Below, in pieces: positions 20,143 to 30,485 of a DNA stretch of 64,000 nt. The DNA comes from Shewanella sp. MTB7. GTDB taxonomy: Bacteria > Pseudomonadota > Gammaproteobacteria > Enterobacterales > Shewanellaceae. The translations under genes and the position numbers were made by a program. Location: contig NZ_CP085636.1 of the NCBI RefSeq assembly GCF_027571385.1, forward strand, positions 310,001 to 374,000, written 5' to 3'. The notes below the pieces were generated by a model. That model saw nothing but the letters and a program-made list of their open reading frames with translations, ran no database searches and was not told the origin of the DNA. Each line of letters starts with the position of its first letter. Position 1 is the stretch's first letter.

Positions 20143-23100
20143 CTAAAACTCATTCCACTCTTCGTCGCTAATATTTAAGTTGCCATGAGAGTCACCAGAG
20201 ACTAAAGCCAGTGGAGCAGAGGTGAGTCCTGAACTTGTCATCTCTTGGGCTTGAAAGAAGCTGAGTTGGCTCTTCATATTTCTTGCCTGTTCGGCCATCG
20301 CATCACCAGCAGCCGATACTTGCTCAACTAGTGCGGCGTTTTGCTGAGTCATCTCATCCATCTGAGATATCGCTTTATTAACTTCTTGGATTCCGGATGA
20401 TTGTTGATCCGATGCGATACTTATTTGGCTTATCATATCGGCAACTTTCGTGACAGCTTGTACGATATCTTGAAGTGTTTCGCCAGATTGGTTCACCAGT
20501 TGAGTGCCATCGGTGACCTTGCCAACGCTGTCGCGGATCAGTTCTTTGATCTCCTTAGCCGCCCCTGCACTTCGTTGGGCAAGGTTACGCACCTCACCGG
20601 CAACGACAGCGAAGCCACGTCCCTGTTCCCCAGCTCTTGCAGCTTCAACTGCAGCATTCAATGCCAGTAGGTTGGTTTGAAAAGCAATCTCATCTATGAC
20701 GCCAATGATGTCAGATATGCGTTTACTGGAGTCGTTTATGGCTTCCATAGCCGTAACAGCTTGTTCAACAACTTTACCTCCATGCTCGGCCTTGGTATTT
20801 GCTTCCTGGGCCAACTCATTAGCAAGTGTCGCATTTTGGGCGCTTTGGGTCACAGTTGCTGTCATCTCTTCCATGCTCGATGCCGTTTCTTCAAGTGACG
20901 CCGCTTGTTCTTCGGTTCGTTGGCTAAGATCTGAGTTACCTTGTGCTATCTCTTCGGCTCCTGATGTCACTGTATTGGCAGATTCATTAATGCCACCAAT
21001 CACTTCCGTTAATCGAGTAGCGGTTGCGTTTGCATCTGTCTGTAGCTTGCTGAATTGGCCTTCGTAATCTCCATTTATTTGGCGAGTTAAATCACCTTTA
21101 GCTAACCCATCAAACATATTAACGACATCAGAAATTACACTGTCGGCAATGCCGACTAAGCGATTGAGTCCATTTGATAGATTGAGGAAGAAGCCCTCTT
21201 TACCTTCGGTTGACACCCTATGACTTAAGTCTCCGGCCGCCGCCGCTGAAATAATGGTATCGATCTCATGTTCAATAGCGACTTCTGCTGTGCGATCTGT
21301 CCACTCGACAACGGTGCCTATTCTATTTCCGTTAATGTCGTTGATGGGGTTGGCTACAACTTTGAAGGTTCTGCCTCCGACCATAAGTTGACTTGAGTAA
21401 GTACTGGTTAGGTTGCCGAGTAAGTTGCGCTGATGGCTTGGGTTTTTATGGAAGCCATCGATATTGACTCCAATGAGATTATTGGCATCGAAGTTTGGCA
21501 GGTCTTTTACTATATCGGATTGCGCAGTTCTGAACATTTTTGTAACCGCTTGATTCATATAGATAATATTTAGGTCGCCATCTGCCACCATAGTATTGGC
21601 TGACACACTATCAAGTGCTTGTTTAATACGTGCGTTTTCGGCGGATAGTTGTTGATCTTCGGCTTCTTTAGCGAGTTTAGCGGTTACATCTAGCCACTCA
21701 ACAACTGTGCCTGTACGTTCACCATTATCGAATACCGGTGTTGCGATTAAGTTAAAGGTCAAGCCAGAAATTTGTATGCTGGTCTCATAAGTGCTGGTGA
21801 GCTTGTCTAGCATATTCCTTTGGTGGGCTGGATTTTTATGGAAGATATCGATATTAGTACCCATCAGAGTGGTCATATCAAATCGGCTTAATGTCTTTTG
21901 CAACTGACGTTCATTATCAGAAAGCATCTCTTTTAGAGAATCATTGTAATAGATGATCTCATAATCTGCATTTGCCATCATGACGTTAGCTTTGCATACA
22001 TCCAGTGCTTGCTTGACACGTCCGGTGTCGGCTGCTTGCTGTTTCTCTTCGGCTTCTTTAGCCAGTTTCGCGGTCACATCCAGCCATTCGACAACGGTTC
22101 CAGTGCGCTCTCCGTTATCGAAAACCGGGGTCGCAATCAAACTGAAGGTGAGTCCAGATACCTCGATATCGGTTTCATAGGTGCTGGTGAGCCTGTCTAA
22201 CATGCCTCTCTGGTGGGCTGGATTCTTATGGAATATATCAATATTACTGCCCATCAAGGTAGACATATCGAACTTGCTTAAGCTCTCTTGTAATTTACGT
22301 TCATTTTGATCCAGCATCTCCTTGAGAGAATCATTGAAGTAAATAATGTTGTAATCAGCATCGGCCATCATGACATTGGCCTTACATACATCCAATGCTT
22401 GCTTAATACGTCCAGTTTCTGCTGCAGCTATTTGTTCTTCGGCCTCTTTGGCCAGCTTGGCGGTAATATCTTGCCATTCAACGACGGTTCCAGTGCGCTC
22501 TCCGTTATCGAAAACCGGGGTCGCAATCAGGCTGAAGGTGAGTCCGGATACTTCTATATCAGTTTCATAGGTGCTGGTAAGTCTGTCTAACATGCCTCTC
22601 TGGTGGGCTGGATTCTTATGGAATATATCAATATTACTGCCCATCAAGGTAGACATATCGAACTTGCTTAAGCTCTCTTGTAATTTACGTTCATTTTGAT
22701 CCAGCATCTCCTTGAGAGAATCATTGAAGTAAATAATGTTGTAATCAGCATCGGCCATCATGACATTGGCCTTACATACATCCAATGCTTGCTTAATGCG
22801 TCCGGTCTCTGCCGCGGTTAATTGCTCTTCAGCTTCTTTGGCTAGTTTAGCGGTCATATCCAACCACTCGACAACAGTGCCTGTACGCTTACCGTCGACG
22901 AATATGGGACTTGCGATTAAGTTAAATTTAAGACCTGCTACATCGATATTAGCTTCGTAGCTAGCGGTTAAGCCTTCGAGAATTCTTCTTTGGTGAGCGG
23001 GGTTGCGATGAAATATATCAATGCTTTTACCTATAAGGTTTTTAGCATCGAAATTTGACAGGTCATTTTGCAATGCTTTCTCATTTTGGCTGAGCATTTT

Positions 23101-23514
23101 CATTACGGAATCATTCATATAGGCAATATTGAAGTCATCATCGGCCATCATGACATTGGCTTGACAGATATCCAGAGCCTGAATCTTGGTTTCATCACTT
23201 TGCCGTTTTAGATATAACTCTTTGATTCTATTAGTCAGTGTTTCCCAGCCTGATAAGTTAACAGCTGAAAATTCTGGTGGTTCATTATTGATTAATGCCT
23301 TGCTCACCTCTTCGAAAGCTTGCTCTGTTAGGTTTTGTCTTTGAATGAGTTTCAAAAAACCAATTGCAAGTAGGGCGATAGCGATAATTTGCAGTCCAGC
23401 TATCCAGCTCGTTGTTTGCCCAGATAGGGATAAGACTAAGGCGAAAGCACTGAAAACTAGGCCCGCGATGGGCAAGCTTTTAGTGTTGGCGTTGTTGATG
23501 TAATTTGCTTCCAT
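20143..23514 (-). CDS. Methyl-accepting chemotaxis protein with five tandem PAS domains
   Basis: 1123 residues. Two adjacent membrane helices (about 14-30 and 36-57) leave almost no periplasmic loop, so sensing should be cytoplasmic. Five PAS repeats with a 130-residue period follow (about 112-225, 242-355, 372-485, 502-615, 632-745). Each has a FH[KR]NP[AS]HQR segment and a terminal VVEW strand. A HAMP-like region (750-830) and the signalling hairpin with [20 protein letters not shown] come next. The C terminus EEWNEF matches the xWxxF tether that binds CheR/CheB. PAS units 2 and 3 are almost identical. The His-rich segment and Trp recall haem-binding Aer2-type PAS domains, which would make it an oxygen or redox sensor; that is inference. 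Confidence 0.93.
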   Translation of the reverse strand: MEANYINNANTKSLPIAGLVFSAFALVLSLSGQTTSWIAGLQIIAIALLAIGFLKLIQRQNLTEQAFEEVSKALINNEPPEFSAVNLSGWETLTNRIKELYLKRQSDETKIQALDICQANVMMADDDFNIAYMNDSVMKMLSQNEKALQNDLSNFDAKNLIGKSIDIFHRNPAHQRRILEGLTASYEANIDVAGLKFNLIASPIFVDGKRTGTVVEWLDMTAKLAKEAEEQLTAAETGRIKQALDVCKANVMMADADYNIIYFNDSLKEMLDQNERKLQESLSKFDMSTLMGSNIDIFHKNPAHQRGMLDRLTSTYETDIEVSGLTFSLIATPVFDNGERTGTVVEWQDITAKLAKEAEEQIAAAETGRIKQALDVCKANVMMADADYNIIYFNDSLKEMLDQNERKLQESLSKFDMSTLMGSNIDIFHKNPAHQRGMLDRLTSTYETDIEVSGLTFSLIATPVFDNGERTGTVVEWLDVTAKLAKEAEEKQQAADTGRVKQALDVCKANVMMANADYEIIYYNDSLKEMLSDNERQLQKTLSRFDMTTLMGTNIDIFHKNPAHQRNMLDKLTSTYETSIQISGLTFNLIATPVFDNGERTGTVVEWLDVTAKLAKEAEDQQLSAENARIKQALDSVSANTMVADGDLNIIYMNQAVTKMFRTAQSDIVKDLPNFDANNLIGVNIDGFHKNPSHQRNLLGNLTSTYSSQLMVGGRTFKVVANPINDINGNRIGTVVEWTDRTAEVAIEHEIDTIISAAAAGDLSHRVSTEGKEGFFLNLSNGLNRLVGIADSVISDVVNMFDGLAKGDLTRQINGDYEGQFSKLQTDANATATRLTEVIGGINESANTVTSGAEEIAQGNSDLSQRTEEQAASLEETASSMEEMTATVTQSAQNATLANELAQEANTKAEHGGKVVEQAVTAMEAINDSSKRISDIIGVIDEIAFQTNLLALNAAVEAARAGEQGRGFAVVAGEVRNLAQRSAGAAKEIKELIRDSVGKVTDGTQLVNQSGETLQDIVQAVTKVADMISQISIASDQQSSGIQEVNKAISQMDEMTQQNAALVEQVSAAGDAMAEQARNMKSQLSFFQAQEMTSSGLTSAPLALVSGDSHGNLNISDEEWNEF
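22193..22407. repeat. 215-bp perfect direct repeat within mcp, copy encoding PAS 3
   Basis: Identical base for base to 22583-22797 (offset 390). The flanking segment 22095-22139 is also identical to 22485-22529 (45 bases). Identity at synonymous positions points to recent duplication or gene conversion, unlike the diverged PAS 1, 4 and 5 units. Confidence 0.93.
22583..22797. repeat. 215-bp perfect direct repeat within mcp, copy encoding PAS 2
   Basis: Partner of 22193-22407. The 390-base spacing equals exactly 130 codons, so the reading frame is kept and unequal crossing-over would add or remove a whole PAS domain. Confidence 0.93.
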
Positions 23515-23537
23515 TCGTGTGTCCTCGTTATAGCTGC

Positions 23538-24089
23538 TTATTCATTGACAGCTTGTGGCTGTTGAGCATCAATATTATTAATTAAATTAGAAAGTTGAGA
23601 TGCTTCAGGCAGGATTTCACTACTAAGAAGCTTGTTTATATCCAAAAGAATAACCATCTTTTCTTGTGTGTTGGTTAATCCCTTTATAAAACCTAAATCT
23701 GTTTCATCACCAAAGTCTGGGGCACTACGAACATCAGTATCATTGACACTAAAGACATCAGATACGGCATCGACAACGATACCAATAACCTTGTGATTGT
23801 TTGAAATTGCGACTTTCACGACTATGACTACGGTCGTTGCGCCATATTCTAAGGTTTCAATTCCAAACCTTTGTCTTAGATCTATAATGGGAACGATAGT
23901 GCCTCTTAGGTTAATAACTCCTTTAACATGGCTGGGAGAGTTGGGTATTATGGTTGTTGCTTCCCAGCCTCTAATCTCCTGTACTGAAAGAATATCGACC
24001 CCATACTCTTCACTCGCCATGATGAAAGTAAGGTATTGCTGACTAATATCATCGGTGTTGGCATGTTCTTGTTGGGTTAACTGTGTCAT
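23538..24089 (-). CDS. cheW: Chemotaxis coupling protein CheW
   Basis: 183 residues forming the SH3-like CheW fold: [23 protein letters not shown] (strand 1 region), [25 protein letters not shown] (the receptor/CheA coupling segment) and a C-terminal [11 protein letters not shown]. It joins the receptor encoded just downstream to CheA encoded upstream. The first 18 residues and last ~20 are extensions beyond the core. Spacing to mcp is 23 bases. Confidence 0.96.
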   Translation of the reverse strand: MTQLTQQEHANTDDISQQYLTFIMASEEYGVDILSVQEIRGWEATTIIPNSPSHVKGVINLRGTIVPIIDLRQRFGIETLEYGATTVVIVVKVAISNNHKVIGIVVDAVSDVFSVNDTDVRSAPDFGDETDLGFIKGLTNTQEKMVILLDINKLLSSEILPEASQLSNLINNIDAQQPQAVNE

Positions 24090-24137
24090 ATCTCAAGCTC
24101 CGTCGTTCCTTATATGCGATTCAAATTCCATTCGGCG

Positions 24138-26174
24138 TTAAGCTGCATGTTCTTTCGTACTGGTTATTCCAGCTAAGTTTACTAATCCGAAAATATCGAT
24201 AATTAGCGCAACCGTACCATCACCTAAGATGGTCGCTCCTGAGACTCCAGCTACCTTATTGTAGTTATCTTCAAGGCTCTTGATGACAACTTGTTGTTGT
24301 GAAAGAAGTTCATCGACAAGTAAGCCTATTTTTTCGTTGTTTGAATCAACGACCATGACTAAGCCATCTTTGATCTCTTGATAATCCGCATCATGTCCAA
24401 ACTCTTGGAATACTTTTATGACGGGAAGGTATTCATCTCTAAGTCTGATGAGTTCGTGATCCTCACTTATGCGATTAATTCTTTGCTCTTCTACCTGTAA
24501 AGATTCATGAATGGATACTAAGGGGACAACATAGGTATGCTTTCCAACTCTGACCAGCTGTCCATCAAGTATAGCCAAGGTTAGTGGTAAGCGGATGGTG
24601 AAGCGACTGCCTTTATCTTTGGTGGATTTCAGTTCAATCGTACCATTGAGTTCATGGATGTTTCGGCGGACTACATCCATGCCAACACCACGACCTGACA
24701 GATCCGATACCGCTTCAGCAGTTGAAAAGCCTGCTTTAAAAATGAGCTGATTTATCGCATCTTCACTGAGCTCTTCATCCTCACTGATAAGCCCTTTCTC
24801 TAGTGCTTTTTTACGGATTAACTGCGTATTTAATCCTGCTCCATCATCTATGATCTCAATAATGATGTTACCGCCCTGATGGAACGCATTAAGGGTGATA
24901 GTACCTATTTCTGGTTTACCTTTACTGACTCTTATATCGGGGGTTTCAAGTCCGTGGTCAAGAGAGTTTCTGACTAGGTGGACCATGGGATCGACAATCT
25001 TTTCCATTACCGTTTTATCTAGCTCAGTCTCTTCTCCTTTAAGGACTAACTCGACTTTCTTGCCTAACTGTTGACCTATGTCGCGAACGAGTCTGGGAAA
25101 GCGGTTGAAGGCAAAACTGATGGGAAGCATGCGGATCTGCATGACACTTTCCTGCAGGTCTCGAGTATGGGATGCTAGTTGCTCTAATCCTTGTTTAAGA
25201 GAAAGGAGAGACTCTTCTTCTATAGAATCTTGCTGACCAATCTGGCCTAACATGGCCTGGGTAATGACCAGCTCACCGACCATATTGATAAGGATATCTA
25301 TTTTTTCAATACTGACACGTATTGAACCGCCTTCTGGCGTTTTAGCCGTGGTTACGGCTTTAGGCTTAGCAGTAACTGTTGTTCCAGTAGAGAGCGGTTT
25401 ATCTTTATCTTGAGCCTCTGATGATGACGTTTGCTCTTTTTCAGTTAAATGAGCCTGTTTGTGATAATTGATAATGCACTCATCTTCAACCCACTCGAAT
25501 ACTTCTTTTATCTTATCTAAAGGTTGTTCAGTGATTAAAGTAAGCTGCCAATTGAGGTAACAGGCTTCAGGATCCAGATCTGAGAAGTCAGGTAGAGTAG
25601 AATCCACTAACGTGACGCTTAATTGACCAAGAAGCCTTAACTCATTGAACATCAAGCTAGGATCATTACCACAGCGTAATATGTCTATGCCTGGTTTGAA
25701 GTCTATGGTCCATGTTGCCATCTGATGGTCATTGTCATCAATGGTTTCTTCTATTGCACTCTCATCTAGCTCTTCATGACTGGCGTTACCCGTTAATGCT
25801 GCATTGAATCGCCTCTCTAACTCTGCTAGTAAAGGGTCTTCAAAATCGACTTTACGCATTAATGCATCGATCATATTACGTAACAGATCGATAGATAGAA
25901 GTAGCATATCTTGATGATCATTAGTCATCTGTCGGCGGCCATCTCTAATCTCATCGAGAAGCGTCTCTAATAGATGGGTATAACCTGCAACTTGTGAGAA
26001 TCCGAAGGTAGCACTGCCTCCCTTAATAGAGTGAGCAGCCCTAAAAATAGTATTAATAGATTCATCGTCGGGCTCACTGACATCCAGCTTGAGGAGCTCT
26101 GACTCCATGCTTTCCAGTCCTTCTAAGCTCTCTTCAAAAAATACCTGACTAAATTGACTGAGATCGATTTCCAT
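24138..26174 (-). CDS. cheA: Chemotaxis histidine kinase CheA
   Basis: 678 residues. HPt domain with phospho-accepting His48 in FRAAHSIKGGSATFG; a central region (about 140-270) that may serve as the CheY/CheB-binding part but is divergent; dimerisation helices (about 285-345, IDILINMVGELVI); ATP-binding domain with VRNSLDHGLE (N box), IIDDGAGLN (G1) and GRGVGMDVV (G2); and a C-terminal CheW-like domain ending near IFGLVNLAG. It passes phosphate to CheY and CheB encoded in the same operon. Confidence 0.96.
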   Translation of the reverse strand: MEIDLSQFSQVFFEESLEGLESMESELLKLDVSEPDDESINTIFRAAHSIKGGSATFGFSQVAGYTHLLETLLDEIRDGRRQMTNDHQDMLLLSIDLLRNMIDALMRKVDFEDPLLAELERRFNAALTGNASHEELDESAIEETIDDNDHQMATWTIDFKPGIDILRCGNDPSLMFNELRLLGQLSVTLVDSTLPDFSDLDPEACYLNWQLTLITEQPLDKIKEVFEWVEDECIINYHKQAHLTEKEQTSSSEAQDKDKPLSTGTTVTAKPKAVTTAKTPEGGSIRVSIEKIDILINMVGELVITQAMLGQIGQQDSIEEESLLSLKQGLEQLASHTRDLQESVMQIRMLPISFAFNRFPRLVRDIGQQLGKKVELVLKGEETELDKTVMEKIVDPMVHLVRNSLDHGLETPDIRVSKGKPEIGTITLNAFHQGGNIIIEIIDDGAGLNTQLIRKKALEKGLISEDEELSEDAINQLIFKAGFSTAEAVSDLSGRGVGMDVVRRNIHELNGTIELKSTKDKGSRFTIRLPLTLAILDGQLVRVGKHTYVVPLVSIHESLQVEEQRINRISEDHELIRLRDEYLPVIKVFQEFGHDADYQEIKDGLVMVVDSNNEKIGLLVDELLSQQQVVIKSLEDNYNKVAGVSGATILGDGTVALIIDIFGLVNLAGITSTKEHAA

Positions 26175-26208
26175 ATTTAGATGCCACCATTAGGTCCATT
26201 TATTGTGA

Positions 26209-26571
26209 TTAACCTAGTACTTTGCGTACCGTCGCAAGTAATTGGTCTGGATTGAATGGTTTGACTATCCATCCTGTCGCTCCAGCCGAACGGCCTTCAT
26301 GCTTCTTATCGATTCCAGATTCAGTGGTTAACATGAGTAATGGAGTGAACTTGTAAGCAGGGAGCGTTCGCAAATTACGGATCAATGTTAATCCATCCAT
26401 AATCGGCATATTTACATCGGAAATGACAAGATCGAATTCACCTACTTGTGCCGCTTTAAGGGCTTCGTCTCCATCGCAAGCTTCTGTTACATCAAAACCT
26501 GCTGTTTTTAATGTAAATCCGACCATTTGGCGCATTGAAGCCGAGTCATCGACCGCCAGTATTTTCTTCAT
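26209..26571 (-). CDS. cheY: Chemotaxis response regulator CheY-like
   Basis: 120-residue single receiver domain. Acidic pair Asp8/Asp9 in AVDDSASMRQM, phosphoacceptor Asp52 in VISDVNMPIMDG, Thr in LMLTTES and conserved Lys in IVKPFNPDQ. It lacks an output domain, so it should signal to the motor or another protein; no cheZ is seen in the window. Its ATG overlaps the stop of the STAS gene by 4 bases. The sequence AGATGWIVKPF is typical of the Tsr/Trg-type secondary CheY proteins rather than E. coli CheY itself. Confidence 0.92.
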   Translation of the reverse strand: MKKILAVDDSASMRQMVGFTLKTAGFDVTEACDGDEALKAAQVGEFDLVISDVNMPIMDGLTLIRNLRTLPAYKFTPLLMLTTESGIDKKHEGRSAGATGWIVKPFNPDQLLATVRKVLG

Positions 26572-26867
26572 AGGGAATTCTCCTCAAGTGTATCCACTTG
26601 CAGGTGTGGAAGTATGATTCCTAACTCTCTTAAGTTAGTCAAAAGGTCCGGTTGGCAACCTAGCCAGTCGACTTTTAGAGAGCGGGCATCACATGTTCTG
26701 GAAAATAGATGAAGCAGCTGTGCACCAGCTGTGTCAACTCTGGATAATTGGCTTGCGTCGATATGAAGTATTTCAGTTTGTGTAAATAGCTCAGAAAGTT
26801 GAGAGAATACCGGCTGAATATTTCGTATCGTTATTTCCGAATCCAATTTAATAGTTTGATCTGACAT
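26568..26867 (-). CDS. STAS-domain protein (anti-anti-sigma-factor-like)
   Basis: 99-residue single STAS domain: SEITIRNIQPVFSQL, then ILHIDASQLSRVDTAGAQLL, where the Ser/Asp-X-Ala-Gly position corresponds to the switch site of SpoIIAA-like proteins (here Asp-Thr-Ala-Gly, with Thr as possible phosphosite). It is the first gene of the chemotaxis operon, overlapping cheY by 4 bases. A STAS gene at the head of a che operon is common in Shewanella, Vibrio and Pseudomonas; its partner kinase or transporter is not in the window. Confidence 0.85.
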   Translation of the reverse strand: MSDQTIKLDSEITIRNIQPVFSQLSELFTQTEILHIDASQLSRVDTAGAQLLHLFSRTCDARSLKVDWLGCQPDLLTNLRELGIILPHLQVDTLEENSL

Positions 26868-27050
26868 TTAATTTTCCTTTGGATTACTTTTGTCCATCCC
26901 TGCAAGATCAAAAGATAGTCGGCAAATAGGAGTATTTCCTCTTTTGGAATAATATTTTTTGAATACATTTAGTTAAAAAATATTATTTAGAGGGAGGGCG
27001 GGCTAAGAAATGTGCAGAGGGGATAGATTAACTACTTATATAACAGATGA

Positions 27051-27698
27051 TTACATGTTTTTGATTTTGCTGATCTTGCGTATGTCTGAGATGAGTTCCT
27101 TGGTCAAAATTTGTGGCAAGGTTCCAGGTGTTGAAGACTTAGGTTTGATGACGGCAACCTTGTTTCCCTGAGGAGATATTAGTGCCATAGAGGCACTATG
27201 ATCTACCTGATAATTTTGTCCTTCTCCGACCATGGCGTAGACAAAGCCTAAATCGCGGGTTAGAGGAAACAGTTGGGAGTGCTCCCCAGTTACTGCTGTA
27301 AACTCTGGATTAAAGAAATCCATATAAGAAAGTAATTTATCCTGAGTGTCTCTTTGTGGATCAACTGAGAGGAAGATAATTTGCAGATCTATATCTTTCA
27401 ATAGTTCAGGATATGCAGCCGTTAGTTTCCCCATGGTTGTAGGGCACACATCAGGACACGCGGTGTATCCAATAAAGAACAAGCTCCATTTATTGGCTAG
27501 TTGTAGGTTAGAAAACAACTCGCCATGTTGATCTTTCAGTGTAAACGGAGCTAATTTTTTAGGAGTAGGAAAGAGAAAACTGGTTGAAAGTTCGGGCGCA
27601 GCATTATTTGATCTAAATTGGACTGCTGTCACGCCACCTAAGCCCAATAACACTAGGCTAAATACTGCAAACACTAGAATAGACAGTCGCTTGCTCAT
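27051..27698 (-). CDS. SCO1/SenC copper chaperone for cytochrome oxidase
   Basis: 215 residues, an N-terminal membrane anchor (7-27) and a periplasmic thioredoxin fold. CPDVC (Cys81, Cys85) and the later His in QVDHSASM are the three copper ligands of Sco proteins; DLQIIFLSVDPQRDT is the family segment. It helps load CuA of subunit II. It lies downstream of ctaB on the same strand, at the end of the oxidase assembly genes. Confidence 0.94.
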   Translation of the reverse strand: MSKRLSILVFAVFSLVLLGLGGVTAVQFRSNNAAPELSTSFLFPTPKKLAPFTLKDQHGELFSNLQLANKWSLFFIGYTACPDVCPTTMGKLTAAYPELLKDIDLQIIFLSVDPQRDTQDKLLSYMDFFNPEFTAVTGEHSQLFPLTRDLGFVYAMVGEGQNYQVDHSASMALISPQGNKVAVIKPKSSTPGTLPQILTKELISDIRKISKIKNM

Positions 27699-27736
27699 AG
27701 GATAATCCTGTTAATCATGGTTAGAAAACTCAAACA

Positions 27737-28657
27737 TCAAACCCAGAGATAGTGATCGACTAAGAGTACGATGAATAACAACATCAGATGATAGATAGAG
27801 AAACGGAAAACCTGCATTGCAAGACCTGGTTTATCATCATATTTTAGCTCCCAGGATTTATAGATAAACCCACAGCTAAGTAGGGTAGAACCCACTAAAT
27901 ATACGGGTCCACACATGCCAACTAGCACTGGTAAAAGGCATGCGATGGCGAGCAAGATGGTGTATAGCAAGATACAGGTTTTGGTAAATTCAGTGCCGTG
28001 AGTGACTGGTAGCATCGGAATGTCTACTTTGGCATATTCTGCTTTTCTGTGAATGGCTAGAGCCCAGAAGTGGGGCGGAGTCCAAGCAAAGATAATGATC
28101 ACAAGTAGCAGAGCATTACCATGAAACTCACCCGTTACCGCTGTCCAGCCTAATAGAGGCGGCATGGCTCCTGCGAGTCCACCCACGACGATATTTTGAG
28201 GTGTTGCTCGTTTTAGGTAAGCAGTATAGATGACGGCGTAACCAAGTAAACTGGCGAAGGTTAGCCAAGCTGTTAATTCATTGACTAAAGTGTAGAGTAA
28301 GATAAAACCGATAACCGCTAAAGATATTGAGAAGGTAAGAGCTTTAGTGATAGACACTTTACCTTTTGGCAAAGGCCGGTTATAAGTTCGAGCCATTAAC
28401 CCATCGATCCTACGATCAATTAAGTGGTTAAAAGCAGCCGCAGCTCCCGCCATCATTCCTATGCCTAGCATCCCAAAGATTAAGGCTTGTAGAGGAACTG
28501 AGCCTGGTACAGCAAGGCACATACCAACCAAAACGGTGAGTAACATAAGAGCGACGACTTTAGGTTTTGTCATCTCGTAATAGGCGCGCCATTGAAGTGG
28601 TTGGCTTTGGGCTGCATTGCTTGCTGATGAAATCGAAAGTGGTTTTGCCATGCTCAT
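27737..28657 (-). CDS. ctaB: Protohaem IX farnesyltransferase (haem O synthase)
   Basis: 306-residue UbiA-superfamily integral membrane prenyltransferase, about nine helices. It adds the farnesyl tail to haem b. Substrate-binding Asp motifs are [15 protein letters not shown] (first Asp-rich motif) and the second-half [30 protein letters not shown] is the usual start of helix 1. Followed by sco and preceded by ctaA, so haem O made here feeds haem A synthesis. Confidence 0.95.
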   Translation of the reverse strand: MSMAKPLSISSASNAAQSQPLQWRAYYEMTKPKVVALMLLTVLVGMCLAVPGSVPLQALIFGMLGIGMMAGAAAAFNHLIDRRIDGLMARTYNRPLPKGKVSITKALTFSISLAVIGFILLYTLVNELTAWLTFASLLGYAVIYTAYLKRATPQNIVVGGLAGAMPPLLGWTAVTGEFHGNALLLVIIIFAWTPPHFWALAIHRKAEYAKVDIPMLPVTHGTEFTKTCILLYTILLAIACLLPVLVGMCGPVYLVGSTLLSCGFIYKSWELKYDDKPGLAMQVFRFSIYHLMLLFIVLLVDHYLWV

Positions 28658-28751
28658 TCCTCTCTTTGGTGTTACGCCATATTGTTTGAGTTATTGCGTA
28701 ATTAAATTCTTATTTTTTACCCGTACTCTTTTTTGTAGGTAAGATATTGAG

Positions 28752-29735
28752 TTATGCTTTACGCCATAGGGCATAGTTGATAAACACTAAATTTAGAAGC
28801 AAGAAGGCTGCTCCAGCGTTATGAGAAACGGCGATGCCTAAAGGTAAGTGAAGTACAACATTGCTGATCCCTAATCCAACCTGCAAACATACGAGCAAAA
28901 CAAGTAGTACTGCCGAACGTTTTAACAGTGATGATTGAGATTGCTTATATAATTTAAAGGCTAACCAAAACAACATACCAGCCGTCACTATCGCCCCAAA
29001 TCGATGCACTACATGTATTGTCATTCTCGAAGCATAATCTAATACCCCGAATTCATAGCTGTCGTGAACTTCTTGAAAGGGATTAAAAGCCTGAGTGAGC
29101 TTGAGGTTGTTATACCAATCTCCCTCACAAATAGGCAACGAGGTACAAGCAAGTGCAGCGTAATTGGAAGAGGTCCAGCCACCAATCATTATTTGTAAAA
29201 TCAATACACCGAGGCAAGTTAGCGCCAGAGGTGCTAGTTTTCGAGCGATCGCATCTCCTCCGGGGATCCTTAAAGGTTTTGTTCTTAAGTAAAGTAAAAG
29301 AAGCAAAGACACTAAGCTGAAGCCACCAATAAGATGAGACATGACCACAATGGGCATTAGTTTCATCGTTACTGTCCACATGCCGAGTGCCGCTTGGAAT
29401 ACGATTAGTAGTGCAATAACGGTAGGCAGTTTTTTAGGTGTTTCATTATTTTTAAGGCAAAGAATAAATATCAACAGGACTAATAGACCTAAGGCCCCAG
29501 CGATATATCTATGTATCATCTCTAACCAAGCCTTTTTAGGCTTGACTTCATGACCTGGGAAGTTATTTTGAACTTGGGTGAGTTCATGGGCTTGGCTTGG
29601 CACTTTTATCATACCGTAACACCCTGGCCAGTCAGGGCAGCCAAGACCTGCATCCGATAGTCGGGTGTAGGCCCCCATCAAGATGACACAAAAGGTGAAT
29701 ATGATGGTAATTTTAAGTAATGGGGAGAGCTTCAT
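28752..29735 (-). CDS. ctaA: Haem A synthase CtaA
   Basis: 327 residues, eight predicted membrane helices in two four-helix halves, each with conserved haem-ligand His residues (MIHRYIAGALG and VMSHLIGGFS; VVHRFGAIVTAG and AVSHNAGAAF). It oxidises the C8 methyl of haem O to a formyl group. The loop RLSDAGLGCPDWPGCYG has the Cys pair typical of CtaA. The ATG overlaps the upstream stop codon by one base (TAATG), suggesting coupling with the Sco-like gene. Confidence 0.95.
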   Translation of the reverse strand: MKLSPLLKITIIFTFCVILMGAYTRLSDAGLGCPDWPGCYGMIKVPSQAHELTQVQNNFPGHEVKPKKAWLEMIHRYIAGALGLLVLLIFILCLKNNETPKKLPTVIALLIVFQAALGMWTVTMKLMPIVVMSHLIGGFSLVSLLLLLYLRTKPLRIPGGDAIARKLAPLALTCLGVLILQIMIGGWTSSNYAALACTSLPICEGDWYNNLKLTQAFNPFQEVHDSYEFGVLDYASRMTIHVVHRFGAIVTAGMLFWLAFKLYKQSQSSLLKRSAVLLVLLVCLQVGLGISNVVLHLPLGIAVSHNAGAAFLLLNLVFINYALWRKA

Positions 29736-30280
29736 TAGCCCACTCTCGATAGTTTTAGCATTTTTCTGAGATCAGAGATTAAGGCTTTTGCTTGTAATAT
29801 TTGCTTATCTCGACCAGATACTGGTGGGTATCGCATAACCAGACTACCAAGTGGATCAACGATAATCATCTGCTGTTGATTAAGCATCTCACTTAAAGGA
29901 GGATTTACTTTGACAGTCTCGAATGAAACGCCAGATAAAGCTGAAGTATCACTGTTATCGTCAAGTAAAATTAGGGTGTGAACTCTGTCTTGCTCTTTGC
30001 CTAAGGCGACATGACTTTGTTGCAGTATGTATAGGCGATCTAGACATAATTGATCGCAATGTTCAGGAAGCAGATAGAGCAGTTGCCACTCTTTGGGTTT
30101 CGGATTATCCATGGCCAGAGACGCATAACTGGTCCCAGTGGACAGAAGCTCTCCCTTATTGGTTGCTCCACCTTGGTATAGATTCATGCTCAGCACAATT
30201 TTGGCTGCGACTACGGGTAATAAAAACACCAATAGCAAAATGATAAGTGGTTTTGTGCCGCTCTTTTTGGGGGAGTTCAT
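29735..30280 (-). CDS. Membrane-anchored Sco-like thioredoxin-fold protein of the oxidase cluster
   Basis: 181 residues. One N-terminal membrane helix (about 12-32), then a periplasmic domain where PEHCDQLCLDRLYIL supplies a CxxxC pair with the same spacing as Sco proteins, followed by a hydrophobic strand/loop order (VHTLILLDDNSD, MIIVDPLGSLVMRYP) compatible with a thioredoxin fold. The later Sco His ligand is not obvious. It is a regular member of Shewanella-type cox clusters (position between surf1 and ctaA) and is usually annotated hypothetical. I infer a role in copper or thiol handling during CuA assembly; this is not shown. Confidence 0.75.
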   Translation of the reverse strand: MNSPKKSGTKPLIILLLVFLLPVVAAKIVLSMNLYQGGATNKGELLSTGTSYASLAMDNPKPKEWQLLYLLPEHCDQLCLDRLYILQQSHVALGKEQDRVHTLILLDDNSDTSALSGVSFETVKVNPPLSEMLNQQQMIIVDPLGSLVMRYPPVSGRDKQILQAKALISDLRKMLKLSRVG

Positions 30281-30324
30281 ACTCTCTCCTCTAGTGAGAT
30301 ACCTTAAACGGGCCTAATAAGAAG

Positions 30325-30349
30325 GAATATGATCTATAAGATCATATTC
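30325..30349. promoter_or_regulatory. Perfect 11-bp inverted repeat before the Sco-like gene
   Basis: GAATATGATCT, loop ATA, AGATCATATTC. It lies 45 bases upstream of the start of the 29735-30280 gene and after the surf1 stop. There is no T-tract on either side, so an operator or mRNA hairpin is more likely than a terminator. Confidence 0.45.
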
Positions 30350-30485
30350 ATCTTGTTTCCCGAGACGGCTAGGAAACGATTTATAGACTTAATTATGACG
30401 ATAAACAATGCTTATTCCCTAACCTACGTGGTCTTGTTTCTATTGGCAATAGTCATTTTGGTTTATTGTCATCTCTTTGTTTTTA

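Noticed and set aside
20696..21067. 123-codon plus-strand ORF inside mcp
   Set aside because: Antisense shadow of the conserved receptor signalling domain.
22193..22797. Assembly duplication artefact in mcp
   Set aside because: Units are in frame at exactly 130 codons and flanked by diverged units of the same family, so real duplication is the simpler reading; artefact cannot be fully excluded without reads.
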